In this document: positions 9,048 to 17,778 of the stretch, piece after piece
Numbering within the stretch: the stretch's first letter is position 1
How the letters are laid out: each line of letters begins with the position of its first letter
From: Flavobacterium paronense
GTDB lineage: Bacteria > Bacteroidota > Bacteroidia > Flavobacteriales > Flavobacteriaceae
Assembly (NCBI RefSeq): GCF_030409795.1
Contig: NZ_JAUFQN010000019.1
Coordinates: 2,852,001-2,916,000, forward strand
DNA length: 64,000 nt
Direction of reading: 5' to 3'
The notes under the pieces: generated by a model
Seen by the model: the letters and a program-made list of their open reading frames with translations, nothing else
Database searches by the model: none
Told to the model about the DNA's origin: nothing
Translations under genes and position numbers: made by a program

Positions 9048-9121
9048 AGCTGTTTCCTGCTGTCCGCTATATCTTTTCCTCGTTAAAGAAACGAGAAAAA
9101 GGATGCCGCTACCATCAGGGC
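9048..9121. repeat. Putative dispersed intergenic element
   Basis: This 107-base gap contains a G/C-richer block with a stem (CTCGTT paired with AACGAG, near 9078-9095) flanked by GTCCGCTATATC on one side and GGATGCCGCTACC on the other. From memory, very similar blocks recur between genes of other flavobacteria, but only one copy lies in this window and I could not check. No promoter box was seen. Confidence 0.4.
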
Positions 9122-9146
9122 TAAAAAAACAGAATAATAGACAACT

Positions 9147-9845
9147 ATGATTAACAAAAAAGTAAACTCCGTACAAGAAGCATTACAAGGCATCGAAGAC
9201 AATATGACTATAATGCTTGGTGGCTTTGGCCTTTGCGGTATTCCAGAAAATAGTATTGCTGAATTAGTAAAAAAAGAAATCACAGGATTAACCTGCATAT
9301 CAAATAATGCCGGTGTTGATGATTTTGGTCTTGGTCTACTTTTACAAAAAAGACAAATCAAAAAAATGATTTCTTCCTATGTTGGAGAAAATGCCGAATT
9401 TGAACGTCAAATGCTTTCCGGAGAACTTGATGTTGAGTTAACACCACAAGGAACTTTAGCCGAAAAATGTCGCGCTGCTCAAGCTGGAATTCCAGCTTTT
9501 TTCACTCCAGCAGGTTACGGAACTGAAGTGGCAGAAGGAAAAGAAACACGAGAATTCAACGGGAAAATGCACGTAATGGAATTGGCCTACAAAGCTGATT
9601 TCTCCATAGTAAAAGCATGGAAAGGCGACGAAGCGGGAAACCTTATTTTTAAAGGAACAGCCCGAAACTTCAACGCTTGTATGGCCGGTGCAGCAAAAAC
9701 TACCATTGCTGAGGTAGAAGAATTATTACCTGTAGGTTCACTCGACCCGAATCAAATACACATTCCAGGTATATTAGTTCAACGCATATTCCAAGGCGAA
9801 AAATTTGAAAAAAGAATCGAGCAACGCACAACCAGAAAAAGATAA
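9147..9845 (+). CDS. scoA: 3-oxoacid (succinyl/acetoacetyl) CoA-transferase subunit A
   Basis: Alpha subunit of a family I CoA-transferase that moves CoA between succinate and a 3-oxoacid such as acetoacetate. The 232 residues carry the family signature [10 protein letters not shown] (about 25-34) and the [11 protein letters not shown] loop. The catalytic glutamate is in the partner subunit, whose gene normally follows directly; here a four-helix-bundle gene lies between them. The stop codon abuts the left inverted repeat of that insertion. Confidence 0.93.
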   Translation: MINKKVNSVQEALQGIEDNMTIMLGGFGLCGIPENSIAELVKKEITGLTCISNNAGVDDFGLGLLLQKRQIKKMISSYVGENAEFERQMLSGELDVELTPQGTLAEKCRAAQAGIPAFFTPAGYGTEVAEGKETREFNGKMHVMELAYKADFSIVKAWKGDEAGNLIFKGTARNFNACMAGAAKTTIAEVEELLPVGSLDPNQIHIPGILVQRIFQGEKFEKRIEQRTTRKR

Positions 9846-9877
9846 TTTGAAAATTAGCTAATTTGAAAATTTGAAGA
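9844..9877. repeat. Left flank of the four-helix-bundle cassette
   Basis: A/T-rich flank. Bases 9861-9877 are complementary at 16 of 17 positions to 10231-10247 on the far side of the small gene. The whole segment is nearly identical (about 33 of 35 bases) to 55638-55672 between atpG and atpA. Confidence 0.75.
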
Positions 9878-10230
9878 TGAGGAACGACAAAGACAATTTA
9901 ATTGTAAAAATGAGTTTTGAATTTGCTTTGAAGATAATTTCTTTTTCTGAAGAAATTCGTCAAACAAACCGTTTTGAAATGGCGTCTCAAATTTTCAGAA
10001 GTGGTACATCAATTGGAGCGAATATAAGAGAAGCTCAAAATGCAGAGAGCAGAGCCGACTTCATACATAAATTTAAAATTGCCGTCAAAGAAGCTGATGA
10101 AGTTCAATATTGGTTAACATTATGCAAAGAATCTGAATTTTATCCAAATCCTAGTCAAGAATTACATCAAGAAATACAATCTATAAATTTGATTATATCC
10201 AAAATTATCTCTTCAAGCAAGAAGCCCTAA
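9877..10230 (+). CDS. Four-helix-bundle protein, S23/IVP family
   Basis: A 117-residue all-helical protein of the family first found inside 23S rRNA intervening sequences and structurally related to the Avd accessory protein of diversity-generating retroelements. The diagnostic stretch FRSGTSIGANIREAQ and then ESRADFIHK lies mid-protein. Start chosen at ATG 9877 over an in-frame TTG at 9871. It separates scoA from scoB and is bounded by inverted repeats, so it looks like an inserted cassette. Function of such stand-alone proteins is unknown. A second member lies at 50492-50851. Confidence 0.88.
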   Translation: MRNDKDNLIVKMSFEFALKIISFSEEIRQTNRFEMASQIFRSGTSIGANIREAQNAESRADFIHKFKIAVKEADEVQYWLTLCKESEFYPNPSQELHQEIQSINLIISKIISSSKKP

Positions 10231-10264
10231 TTTTCAAATTTTCAAATCATCAAATCATCAAATT
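10231..10264. repeat. Right flank of the four-helix-bundle cassette
   Basis: TTTTCAAATTTTCAAAT at 10231-10247 is the inverted partner of 9861-9877. It is followed by three short direct repeats of ATCATCAA type running up to the scoB start codon. Confidence 0.75.
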
Positions 10265-10921
10265 ATGTTAGATAAAAACGACATCGCAAAACGAATAGCC
10301 AAAGAAGTTAAAGACCGCTATTATGTTAACTTAGGAATTGGAATCCCAACCTTGGTGGCTAACTATGTTCGTAATGATATTTCAGTAGAATTTCAAAGTG
10401 AAAATGGCGTTCTCGGAATGGGCCCATTTCCGTTTGAAGGTGAAGAAGATGCCGATATCATCAATGCCGGAAAACAAACCATAACGACTTTGCCGGGAGC
10501 CAGTTTCTTTGATTCGGCGTTTAGTTTTGGAATGATTCGCAGCCAAAAAGTAGATTTGACGATTCTTGGTGCGATGGAAGTTGCCGAAAATGGTGATATT
10601 GCCAACTGGAAAATCCCAGGGAAAATGGTAAAAGGAATGGGAGGCGCCATGGATTTAGTAGCTTCTGCCGAAAATATAATCGTTGCCATGATGCACGTGA
10701 ATAAAGCCGGCGAAAGCAAAATTCTAAAAAAATGTACGCTGCCATTAACCGGAGTTGGTTGCGTTAAAAAAGTCGTTACTGAATTGGCAGTTTTAGAAAT
10801 TACTCCAAAAGGTTTCAAACTTTTAGAGCGCGCGCCTGGCGTTTCTGTAGAACATATTATAGCGTCGACTGAAGCCGATTTAATTATTGAAGGAGAAATT
10901 CCGGAGATGATTATTGATTAA
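10265..10921 (+). CDS. scoB: 3-oxoacid (succinyl/acetoacetyl) CoA-transferase subunit B
   Basis: Beta subunit, carrying the catalytic glutamate that forms the glutamyl-CoA thioester: Glu46 in SENGVLGMGP. Also shows the LGIGIPTL loop (23-30) and the GAMEV and GMGGAMDL stretches. Length (218) is normal. It should be cotranscribed with scoA despite the inserted gene. The 3' end converges with and overlaps the minus-strand gene by 11 bases. Confidence 0.94.
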   Translation: MLDKNDIAKRIAKEVKDRYYVNLGIGIPTLVANYVRNDISVEFQSENGVLGMGPFPFEGEEDADIINAGKQTITTLPGASFFDSAFSFGMIRSQKVDLTILGAMEVAENGDIANWKIPGKMVKGMGGAMDLVASAENIIVAMMHVNKAGESKILKKCTLPLTGVGCVKKVVTELAVLEITPKGFKLLERAPGVSVEHIIASTEADLIIEGEIPEMIID

Positions 10922-11300
10922 GATACTCCAATAAAACTTCTGAAGCATTTCCAAAAGTGTTCGCTTTTTCAGTGATACTGACCGCTCGTTTTTTATTCAG
11001 TTTATACGTTAAATCAAACTCAGTGGTGAATAATATCGCCGACAAAAAAGGATTATTGATATACGTAACCAACTTGTCACGAGCTGCGTCGATAGTATGA
11101 ATTTCGATTACTTCTTCCTGCTGGAATTTGTATTTAAGTTCTAGTTTCAAAATACCTTCATCTACAATCGGGCGAACGTAAATGTTCATCAAATCAGTAT
11201 TTCCAATAGTTTTAGCCATGGTCAATTTGGCAAAAGTTCCATCAGCCAAACTCGCTTTGACATGGTTATAAAAATGGGTAAAGGTTTCGGTAAACGACAT
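10911..11300 (-). CDS. Conserved hypothetical protein
   Basis: A 129-residue soluble protein with no signal peptide or membrane segment. Start chosen at 11300 (MSFTETFTHF) because the longer frame to 11363 would add 21 cysteine/aromatic-rich residues that run into the upstream gene. The pattern (FAKLTMAK, ELKYKF, LFTTEFDLTY, LNKKRAV) recalls an N-terminal segment of some bacterial class I methyltransferases, but no SAM-binding motif is present. It follows the SpmA/SpmB-like gene by 20 bases and is probably cotranscribed with it. Function unassigned. Confidence 0.6.
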   Translation of the reverse strand: MSFTETFTHFYNHVKASLADGTFAKLTMAKTIGNTDLMNIYVRPIVDEGILKLELKYKFQQEEVIEIHTIDAARDKLVTYINNPFLSAILFTTEFDLTYKLNKKRAVSITEKANTFGNASEVLLEYLNQ

Positions 11301-11320
11301 TGAAATTTCTGTTTTATATT

Positions 11321-12760
11321 TTAAAAAAACCAACTTGCCACAAAAATAGCAGTAATTACACAAACCAAATCAACTAAAAGCATCGTGCCAAGTGTGTATC
11401 GTGTATTCTTAACATTGATACTTCCAAAGTAAACCGCGATGACATAAAAAGTAGTTTCGGCACTGCATTGGAAAATACAACTCAATCTTCCGGTAAAAGA
11501 ATCTGGTCCAAAGGTTCGCATAGAATCAATCATAAAACCGCGTGAACCGCCAGAACTAAAAGGTCTTAACATCGCAACCGGCAATGAATCTGTAATTTGT
11601 TTGCTTACACCAATATTGGAAAATACAAAGGATATTCCGTTACTGATTATTTCAAACAAACCACTATTTCTAAAGAAGGAAATCGCCACCAACATTCCCA
11701 TTACATATGGGAAAATGGTAACTCCGGTTTTTAAACCATTGTTGGCGCCAGTAACAAAAGCATCAAAAATAGTCGTGTCTTTTTCTACAAATTTTTTCTC
11801 ATGAATGAATGAAAAAACCAATGTAAAACCAATGATTGCGACCAGCATCAAGCCTGAAAGATTAGAAGTAAAAGCATTTTTACCAATCAAATCCAATCTG
11901 TTAACATAAAATAATAATCCCACAATTGCCGCAATAATTACCATCAGTGCAACCACTAAAGAAGCGCTTTTAAAGTTGATTTTTTGTCGAATTCCGACAA
12001 TTAAAAATGCCGCAATCGTTCCAATAAATGAGGTGATAATACAGGGCAACATCACATCAGCAGGATTACTAGCATTTTCAGCAGCACGATAACCTATGAT
12101 AGAAGTTGGAATCAATGTTAATCCCGCTGCGTGCAAACACATAAACATAATTTGTGCGTCGCTTGCCTTATCTTTCTCGGGATTGAGCTCTTGTAAACTC
12201 TGCATGGCTTTTAATCCAAATGGTGTTGCAGCTGAATCTAATCCTAGAAAGTTAGCAGCAAAATTTAAAGTCATATAAGAAATGGATTCATGATTTTTTG
12301 GAATAGACGGGAAGATTTTTGAGAAAACTGGACTAAGTTTTTTAGCTAATTTTTCAGATGCTCCAGAGTCGATTAGCAACTGCATTAGTCCACAGAAAAA
12401 AGCCAAATACGCAATCAGCGGTAGAATTAAATCGAGTAAGCTGTTTTTGCAGGTTGGCAACAATCCGTCCGATTTTTGAACACCCGAATAAATTTTAACA
12501 GTCTTAGCTTTATAAACATAAGTAGTATCGGCATTGAGCGTATCTCTATTGATAATCATGGTCTGTTCAGGTGCTTTTTTGAGGCTGTCCATGATAAATT
12601 TTGGCATTTGTTCAAGGTATTTTTCGGAAATTAAAATAGGGTCATCTTTTTTTCCATTCAATACATTATCAATAGTGTAGCTACTTCCAATACTCAAACT
12701 AAATAGTACAAAAGCTATGGACGAAACAAAAATAGCCAACCAAAATCTACTCAAAACCAT
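11321..12760 (-). CDS. Nucleoside-recognition (Gate) membrane protein, SpmA/SpmB fusion type
   Basis: A 479-residue polytopic membrane protein. One N-terminal helix (about 7-24) is followed by a ~70-residue extracytoplasmic stretch, then two Gate/nucleoside-recognition repeats that correspond to Bacillus spore maturation proteins SpmA and SpmB joined in one chain. Characteristic segments include LGLDSAATPFG and SSGGSRGFMIDSM. Such fusions are usual in non-sporulating Bacteroidota, where the role is unknown (transport is a guess). A weak -7-like TATATTTA lies at 12775-12782. Confidence 0.8.
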   Translation of the reverse strand: MVLSRFWLAIFVSSIAFVLFSLSIGSSYTIDNVLNGKKDDPILISEKYLEQMPKFIMDSLKKAPEQTMIINRDTLNADTTYVYKAKTVKIYSGVQKSDGLLPTCKNSLLDLILPLIAYLAFFCGLMQLLIDSGASEKLAKKLSPVFSKIFPSIPKNHESISYMTLNFAANFLGLDSAATPFGLKAMQSLQELNPEKDKASDAQIMFMCLHAAGLTLIPTSIIGYRAAENASNPADVMLPCIITSFIGTIAAFLIVGIRQKINFKSASLVVALMVIIAAIVGLLFYVNRLDLIGKNAFTSNLSGLMLVAIIGFTLVFSFIHEKKFVEKDTTIFDAFVTGANNGLKTGVTIFPYVMGMLVAISFFRNSGLFEIISNGISFVFSNIGVSKQITDSLPVAMLRPFSSGGSRGFMIDSMRTFGPDSFTGRLSCIFQCSAETTFYVIAVYFGSINVKNTRYTLGTMLLVDLVCVITAIFVASWFF

Positions 12761-12909
12761 AAGTTGTTTTTTTGTAAATATAGCATTTAATCATTTTTGA
12801 ATTAAAAAATTAAAGCCGATTTTTATTTACAGCATTTATGAAGTGCTAAACAAATGTTAGATTTTGATGAATATTTGTTAATAAAATACGGATATTAGTA
12901 TAGTGTTGT

Positions 12910-12917
12910 TATATTTG
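12910..12917 (+). promoter_or_regulatory. -7 promoter box for the S8 protease
   Basis: TATATTTG fits TAnnTTTG; it lies 39 bases before the start codon at 12957. No good -33 match was seen. Confidence 0.5.
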
Positions 12918-12956
12918 CTGGATTTTTACTAATACAACTACCATCTCAATAAAATT

Positions 12957-15902
12957 ATGAAAAAGAACTTCTTTATATTCCTAGCATTTATTTTTGTTTC
13001 GAATACTATTATTGCACAATCACAGGCTGATGTCAAAAAAATTATTGCCAACTATGATATGGCAAAGCTTAAAAACACCGAAGATTTTTATAGAAAAAAA
13101 CAAGAAGCTGATAAACGAAAAGCAATTGCAGTTGCGCTACAAAAAAACTGGCCGCTTATAATCAAAAATACAGATGGGAATTTTTCTGAATTAATGAGAC
13201 TTTCTCCCGAAGGATTGCCTATTTATTATTCGACACAAAATGTAAATGCGGCAAAATCTACCAGAGCAAATCATTTAAACACTGGAGGTAGTCTTGGTTT
13301 AAATTTAAATGGACAAGGAATGGTTGTTAGAGAATGGGACGGTGGAAATGTTAGAACAACTCACACTGCTTTTGGTGGGAGAGTTACTGTAATTGACGAC
13401 CCAACAAATGCAACAACAGTTATGCATTCGACTCACGTTTGTGGGACTATGGTTGCTAGTGCAACGCCGGCTACAGTAAAAGGAATGGCATATCAAGCCA
13501 ATGCCCGAACATTCAACTGGGATTTAGATGATTCAGAAGCGATCTCGGAAGCACAACTTGGAATGCTTATCTCCAATCACTCTTATGGTGTTCCTATCAC
13601 AAGTAACGGAACAACTTTACCATCTTGGCTTATCGGATCTTATTCTTCCGATGCTTATATTTGGGATGAACTTGCTTATAATGCTCCTTATTATCTGGCA
13701 GTAATGTCGGCTGGAAATGATGGAACAAATAATGATAATTTAGAACCTCTTTTGTTTGGGTATGATAAACTAGTAAGTAATAAAACAGCTAAAAACAATT
13801 TAGTTGTAGCCAGTTGTGCTGATGTAACTGTAGCAGCTGATGGGACAGTAAATCCTGCAAACGTATCTATCAGTTCTTTTAGTAGTCAAGGACCAACAGA
13901 TGACTTTAGGGTAAAACCAGACATCACTGGAAATGGAGAAAACTTGACCTCAACAAGCAATACTAGTAATACTGCAACAGCGGCAATATCCGGAACTTCT
14001 ATGGCTTCACCAAATGTTGCAGGGACTTTAGTTTTAGTTCAACAACATTACAAAAATTTTACAAATAACTTTATGCGTGCTGCAACACTAAAAGGTTTAG
14101 CATGTCATACGGCTGATGATGCAGGAGATGTTGGACCAGACCCTAATTTTGGATGGGGTTTATTAAACGCAAAAAAAGCAGTGGAAACTATAAACGCTAA
14201 TGGATTAACTTCATGGATTTCGGAAGAGAATCTTAATACCGGACGTGCTTTTACCATGACGGTGAATTCAAATGGGACGGCTCCTTTAATTGCTTCAATT
14301 ACATGGACAGATCTTCCTGGAGCAATAAACAATGGAACATTGCCTGCAAATGATACAACACCAGCATTAGTAAATGATCTTGATATTAGAATTACAAAAA
14401 ATACTACGACCTATTTTCCTTGGAGAATGAATCCTGACCCAAGCTCACCGGCAATTAGAACAGGAGACAATTCTGTAGACAATGTAGAGCAAGTAAAAAT
14501 TGACGCTCCAACTGCAGGACAATATACAATAACCGTTAGTTCAAAAGGAACTTTAGTAACAGGAAGTCAAAAATATTCTCTTATAATTACGGGTATAAAT
14601 TCCTCATTTGCTATTAATTCAACTTCTGATAATTTAAGCGTTTGTGCTAATCAAAATGCAGTATATACTTTTAATTATAGCCAAACAGGTTCGGGAGCAA
14701 CAACTTTCTCTGCTGTTGATTTGCCAACTGGAGCAACAGCTTCGTTTTCACCAACATCGTTAAGTGCTGCTGGAACAGTTACAATGACAATTTCTGGATT
14801 ATCAAATGTTATTCCTAATGAATATTTTGTTGGAATAAGAGGAACCAATGCAACCGAGACAGAAACTAGATATAAGTCTTTACGTATTTATAATGCTGCT
14901 TTTCAATCAATTGCTCTTCAAAACCCTACAAACGGACAATCAGGATTATCTACAACTACTGATTTAACATGGAACAGTCAAGCCAATGCACAAAGCTATT
15001 CTGTTCAAGTTTCTTTATCTCCAAACTTTACAAGTTTTGTAATAAATGATGTTGTAACAATTAATGAATACAATCTTTCTGGATTAAGTCAAGCAACAAG
15101 ATATTATTGGAGAGTAATTCCCTCTAATAACTGCGGAGATGGATTAGCAGCCAATGCAACTGTTTATTCATTTGCAACTGGCACATTATCTTGCGACCAA
15201 ACTTTTACAGCAACAGATTATTCTAACAATGTTATTGGTACTACTCCAAACTCCGAAGCATATGTTCCTTTGACCATTACTGGCGGATATACTATAGGTG
15301 ATATTAATGTAAATATGGATATTACTCATACTTGGATTGGTGATATAACAGTAACTCTTGAAGGTCCTGCTTCTATTGGAACGCCAATTATTACCCTATT
15401 GGATATTCCTTGTGGTGCTAATCAAAACATAAATTGTACTATGGATGATGATGGAGGCGTTTCTGCTTGTAGTGGAACTCCAGCAATTACAGGAAATATT
15501 GCTCCCGTTGATGCTTTAAGTTCTCTAAATACTTTACCTGCTGACGGCGAATGGATTTTAAGAGTTCTTGATCATAATAATGAAGATGGTGGAACTATCA
15601 ATAACTTTAGTATCAACTTGTGTAGAGTTGAAAATGTATTAAGTGTAGTGACTAACCCTTTTTTAAACAGTAGCGTTTATCCTAATCCAACAAAAGGCAT
15701 TGTAAATGTTGCAATTCCGGCCTTAACAGATAAAGCAACTATAAAATTATATGATATCCAAGGAAGACAAATTCTTTCGAAAGAAACAAGTGAAGTTTAC
15801 ACTTCTTTCGGAATTGAAAATCTTCAAGACGGATTGTATTTAGTTAACATCGAAAATGAACAAGGTTCGATTACTAAAAAGATAATTTTGAGAAGAAACT
15901 AA
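12957..15902 (+). CDS. Secreted S8 (subtilisin-like) serine protease with T9SS sorting domain
   Basis: A 981-residue exported protease. Signal peptide residues 1-20. S8 domain about 105-400 with catalytic Asp128 (EWDGG), His157 (HSTHVCG), oxyanion Asn254 (SAGNDG) and Ser348 (GTSMASP). A fibronectin III-like segment lies at about 655-745 and a P/proprotein-convertase beta domain at about 760-890. The last ~75 residues are a type A T9SS C-terminal sorting domain (VYPNPTKG ... LYDIQGR ... GLYLVNI ... KKIILRR). Secretion through type IX and surface release or attachment follow from that domain. It has its own promoter and terminator. Confidence 0.93.
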   Translation: MKKNFFIFLAFIFVSNTIIAQSQADVKKIIANYDMAKLKNTEDFYRKKQEADKRKAIAVALQKNWPLIIKNTDGNFSELMRLSPEGLPIYYSTQNVNAAKSTRANHLNTGGSLGLNLNGQGMVVREWDGGNVRTTHTAFGGRVTVIDDPTNATTVMHSTHVCGTMVASATPATVKGMAYQANARTFNWDLDDSEAISEAQLGMLISNHSYGVPITSNGTTLPSWLIGSYSSDAYIWDELAYNAPYYLAVMSAGNDGTNNDNLEPLLFGYDKLVSNKTAKNNLVVASCADVTVAADGTVNPANVSISSFSSQGPTDDFRVKPDITGNGENLTSTSNTSNTATAAISGTSMASPNVAGTLVLVQQHYKNFTNNFMRAATLKGLACHTADDAGDVGPDPNFGWGLLNAKKAVETINANGLTSWISEENLNTGRAFTMTVNSNGTAPLIASITWTDLPGAINNGTLPANDTTPALVNDLDIRITKNTTTYFPWRMNPDPSSPAIRTGDNSVDNVEQVKIDAPTAGQYTITVSSKGTLVTGSQKYSLIITGINSSFAINSTSDNLSVCANQNAVYTFNYSQTGSGATTFSAVDLPTGATASFSPTSLSAAGTVTMTISGLSNVIPNEYFVGIRGTNATETETRYKSLRIYNAAFQSIALQNPTNGQSGLSTTTDLTWNSQANAQSYSVQVSLSPNFTSFVINDVVTINEYNLSGLSQATRYYWRVIPSNNCGDGLAANATVYSFATGTLSCDQTFTATDYSNNVIGTTPNSEAYVPLTITGGYTIGDINVNMDITHTWIGDITVTLEGPASIGTPIITLLDIPCGANQNINCTMDDDGGVSACSGTPAITGNIAPVDALSSLNTLPADGEWILRVLDHNNEDGGTINNFSINLCRVENVLSVVTNPFLNSSVYPNPTKGIVNVAIPALTDKATIKLYDIQGRQILSKETSEVYTSFGIENLQDGLYLVNIENEQGSITKKIILRRN

Positions 15903-15920
15903 TCGTAACCTTTTCTAACA

Positions 15921-15956
15921 AAAAGTCCTCGCATTTAAAGTGTGAGGACTTTTTTT
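15921..15956. terminator. Bidirectional terminator
   Basis: Thirteen-base arms (15921-15933, 15941-15953) with one mismatch, T-rich on both strands, between the convergent protease and exonuclease genes. Confidence 0.85.
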
Positions 15957-16668
15957 ATACATGAATAATTTCGTCATCTATCAATAAATCTTCCCGTCGT
16001 AGTCGGAGAAATATTTGTGCTACAGCAATCACATCTTTTTCGCAATAGATTACAATTCTATCGATGTCTTTTTCAACATAAAAAACATGGGCGACCTGAC
16101 TGCCATCAATATCTCCTTTAGGAGATGGAATTCCGAGAATTTTTGTTAGTAATTTTAACGAGGTGAAATGTTTGTAATCGCCAAATTTCCATAATTCCAA
16201 TGTGTCCAAATGTGGAATTTCCCATGGTTTTTTTCCAAATAAATTCAATTTGGTTGGAATAGCAATTTGGTTGATAATCATTCGACGTGCAATAAACGGA
16301 ATGTCAAATTCTTTGGCATTGTGTCCACATAAAACATGTTGCGCTTGGTTAAAATGAGTATCTAACAAATTAGAAAAATCTTTTAAAATCTTTTTCTCAT
16401 CGCCAAAAAAAGAGGTTACTCTAAAATTTCTGATGTCTCCTTTGTTGACGAAATAGCCTACGGAAATACAAACAATTATTCCAAACTCAGCCCAAATTCC
16501 AGCGCGGTCATAAAAGTCTTCTGGAGTAAATTCATCACGTCTTTGATATTGGGTTTTTTGCTCCCAAAGTTCTTTCATGTCTTTATCCAATTCATTAAAA
16601 TTTTCCGTTTCGGGAACGGTTTCAATATCGAAAAAAAGGATGCTATTGAGATTTATCTTTTCTATCAT
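15955..16668 (-). CDS. Predicted DEDDy 3'-5' exonuclease (PolB-like RNase H fold)
   Basis: A 237-residue stand-alone exonuclease of the DnaQ-like superfamily, of the type annotated as predicted PolB-like 3'-5' exonuclease. Metal-binding residues: Asp14 and Glu16 in FFDIET, Asp122 in the HNAKEFDIPF segment, and Asp212 in YCEKD with Tyr208 (DEDDy type). No polymerase domain is attached. Likely processes nucleic acid 3' ends; substrate unknown. It lies 66 bases from ogt on the same strand, a possible DNA-repair pair. Confidence 0.85.
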   Translation of the reverse strand: MIEKINLNSILFFDIETVPETENFNELDKDMKELWEQKTQYQRRDEFTPEDFYDRAGIWAEFGIIVCISVGYFVNKGDIRNFRVTSFFGDEKKILKDFSNLLDTHFNQAQHVLCGHNAKEFDIPFIARRMIINQIAIPTKLNLFGKKPWEIPHLDTLELWKFGDYKHFTSLKLLTKILGIPSPKGDIDGSQVAHVFYVEKDIDRIVIYCEKDVIAVAQIFLRLRREDLLIDDEIIHV

Positions 16669-16734
16669 ATTACTAAATTTAGGAATTTACGGACTTAAAA
16701 TTAAGTATTGTAATTGAAATATGAAAGAAAAAGT

Positions 16735-17205
16735 TTAAAAAAGTGATTGCTGTGCTGATGGATTTTCGTGTTCCAACAACCATTTTTTACGCCACAAGCC
16801 GCCGGCATAACCGGTTAGTGAGCCGTCAGTTCCGATAACGCGATGACAAGGAACTACAATCCAAAGCGGATTTCTTCCATTGGCAGACGCAACAGCTCGA
16901 ATGGCTTTTACATCACCTAGTTTTTTGGATAAATCAAGATAAGATATGGTTTTGCCGAAAGGAATATTGAGTAATTCATGCCATACTTTTTGCTGAAAAT
17001 CGGTTCCTTGTGGATTGAGTTTGAAATCAAAATGATGTCGTTGTCCTTTAAAATATTCCTGCAGTTGGCTAACACATTCTTTAAGATTCTTTGGGATTTT
17101 GACAGTAATTACTCCTTCGCTTAAAATAGATATTACAGCAATACCATTTTCATCTCCAACAATTTTTGTGATTCCGAGTGGTGATTCTATAAAGGCTGTT
17201 TCCAT
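16735..17205 (-). CDS. ogt: Methylated-DNA--protein-cysteine methyltransferase
   Basis: Repairs O6-alkylguanine by irreversible transfer to its own cysteine. The 156-residue protein has the active-site motif VPCHRV with Cys120, the helix-turn-helix arginine-finger segment RAVASANGRNP (103-113) and the downstream GYAGGL stretch. It lacks the Ada N-terminal domain, so it is the Ogt/Mgmt type. Located 19 bases after the cytochrome gene on the same strand. Confidence 0.94.
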   Translation of the reverse strand: METAFIESPLGITKIVGDENGIAVISILSEGVITVKIPKNLKECVSQLQEYFKGQRHHFDFKLNPQGTDFQQKVWHELLNIPFGKTISYLDLSKKLGDVKAIRAVASANGRNPLWIVVPCHRVIGTDGSLTGYAGGLWRKKWLLEHENPSAQQSLF

Positions 17206-17224
17206 TTGATAAAGTTATCAAATA

Positions 17225-17593
17225 TTATTTTGAAAAGCTATAAATATAACCTTCCAAAGCCTTCAATTGGTCGTCGTTCATACTTTTAGTAATAGCGAAA
17301 TTGGTTTTCATAATGTCGTATTGACTTGGATCAACGATTGGGTCGCTTTCTTCTTTTAGAAATGCAACAATGCTTCCTTTTTGGGTTTTGTAGATTTTAG
17401 CAATATCCTGTAAGCTTGGTCCAATTATTTTTTGATCCGGTTTGTGACAAGCAATGCAATTGCCTTCGCCTTCAAAAAGTTCTTGTCCAGAAACTGTTAC
17501 CGCTGTTTCATGAACGGAATTTTCTTTTTTCTCTTGCTTGTTTTGGCACGAAACTAAAAGTAGTATCGTTATAATTAAGAATAGTTTTTTCAT
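17225..17593 (-). CDS. Small c-type cytochrome lipoprotein
   Basis: A 122-residue monoheme class I cytochrome c. The lipoprotein signal peptide ends at Cys16 (LLLVSC). One heme motif CIACH at 46-50, followed by GPSLQDIAK and a C-terminal helix ALEGYIYS. The axial methionine is probably in the IMKTNFAIT or SMNDDQ segment. It would sit lipid-anchored in the periplasm. It directly follows the heme operon on the same strand, but a strong palindrome lies between. Confidence 0.88.
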   Translation of the reverse strand: MKKLFLIITILLLVSCQNKQEKKENSVHETAVTVSGQELFEGEGNCIACHKPDQKIIGPSLQDIAKIYKTQKGSIVAFLKEESDPIVDPSQYDIMKTNFAITKSMNDDQLKALEGYIYSFSK

Positions 17594-17645
17594 GGTTTAC
17601 AAAAATTCAATACGTTTTTCTAATAGCCCCGATTGCAGTGGTATC

Positions 17646-17687
17646 TTTTACACCTGTCAGGTTTTTGAAAACCTGACAGGTGTAAAA
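17646..17687. repeat. Perfect 20-base-arm palindrome between hemB and the cytochrome gene
   Basis: Arms 17646-17665 and 17668-17687 are exact complements separated by only 2 bases. The core ACCTGTCAGG / CCTGACAGGT is richer in G/C than the surroundings. Lying after hemB, it could end heme-operon transcripts; its symmetry also fits a dispersed palindromic element. Confidence 0.85.
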
Positions 17688-17778
17688 ATATAACGGAAAG
17701 CGGGAACATGGAACACTAATAAAGCCCAAACCTTACGCTCCTAAAAATTTACCTAAAATTCGCGAATTTGCGGTCTAT

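Noticed and set aside
9877..10230. Four-helix-bundle gene as Avd of a diversity-generating retroelement
   Set aside because: No reverse transcriptase, template/variable repeat pair or target gene is nearby; same fold class only.
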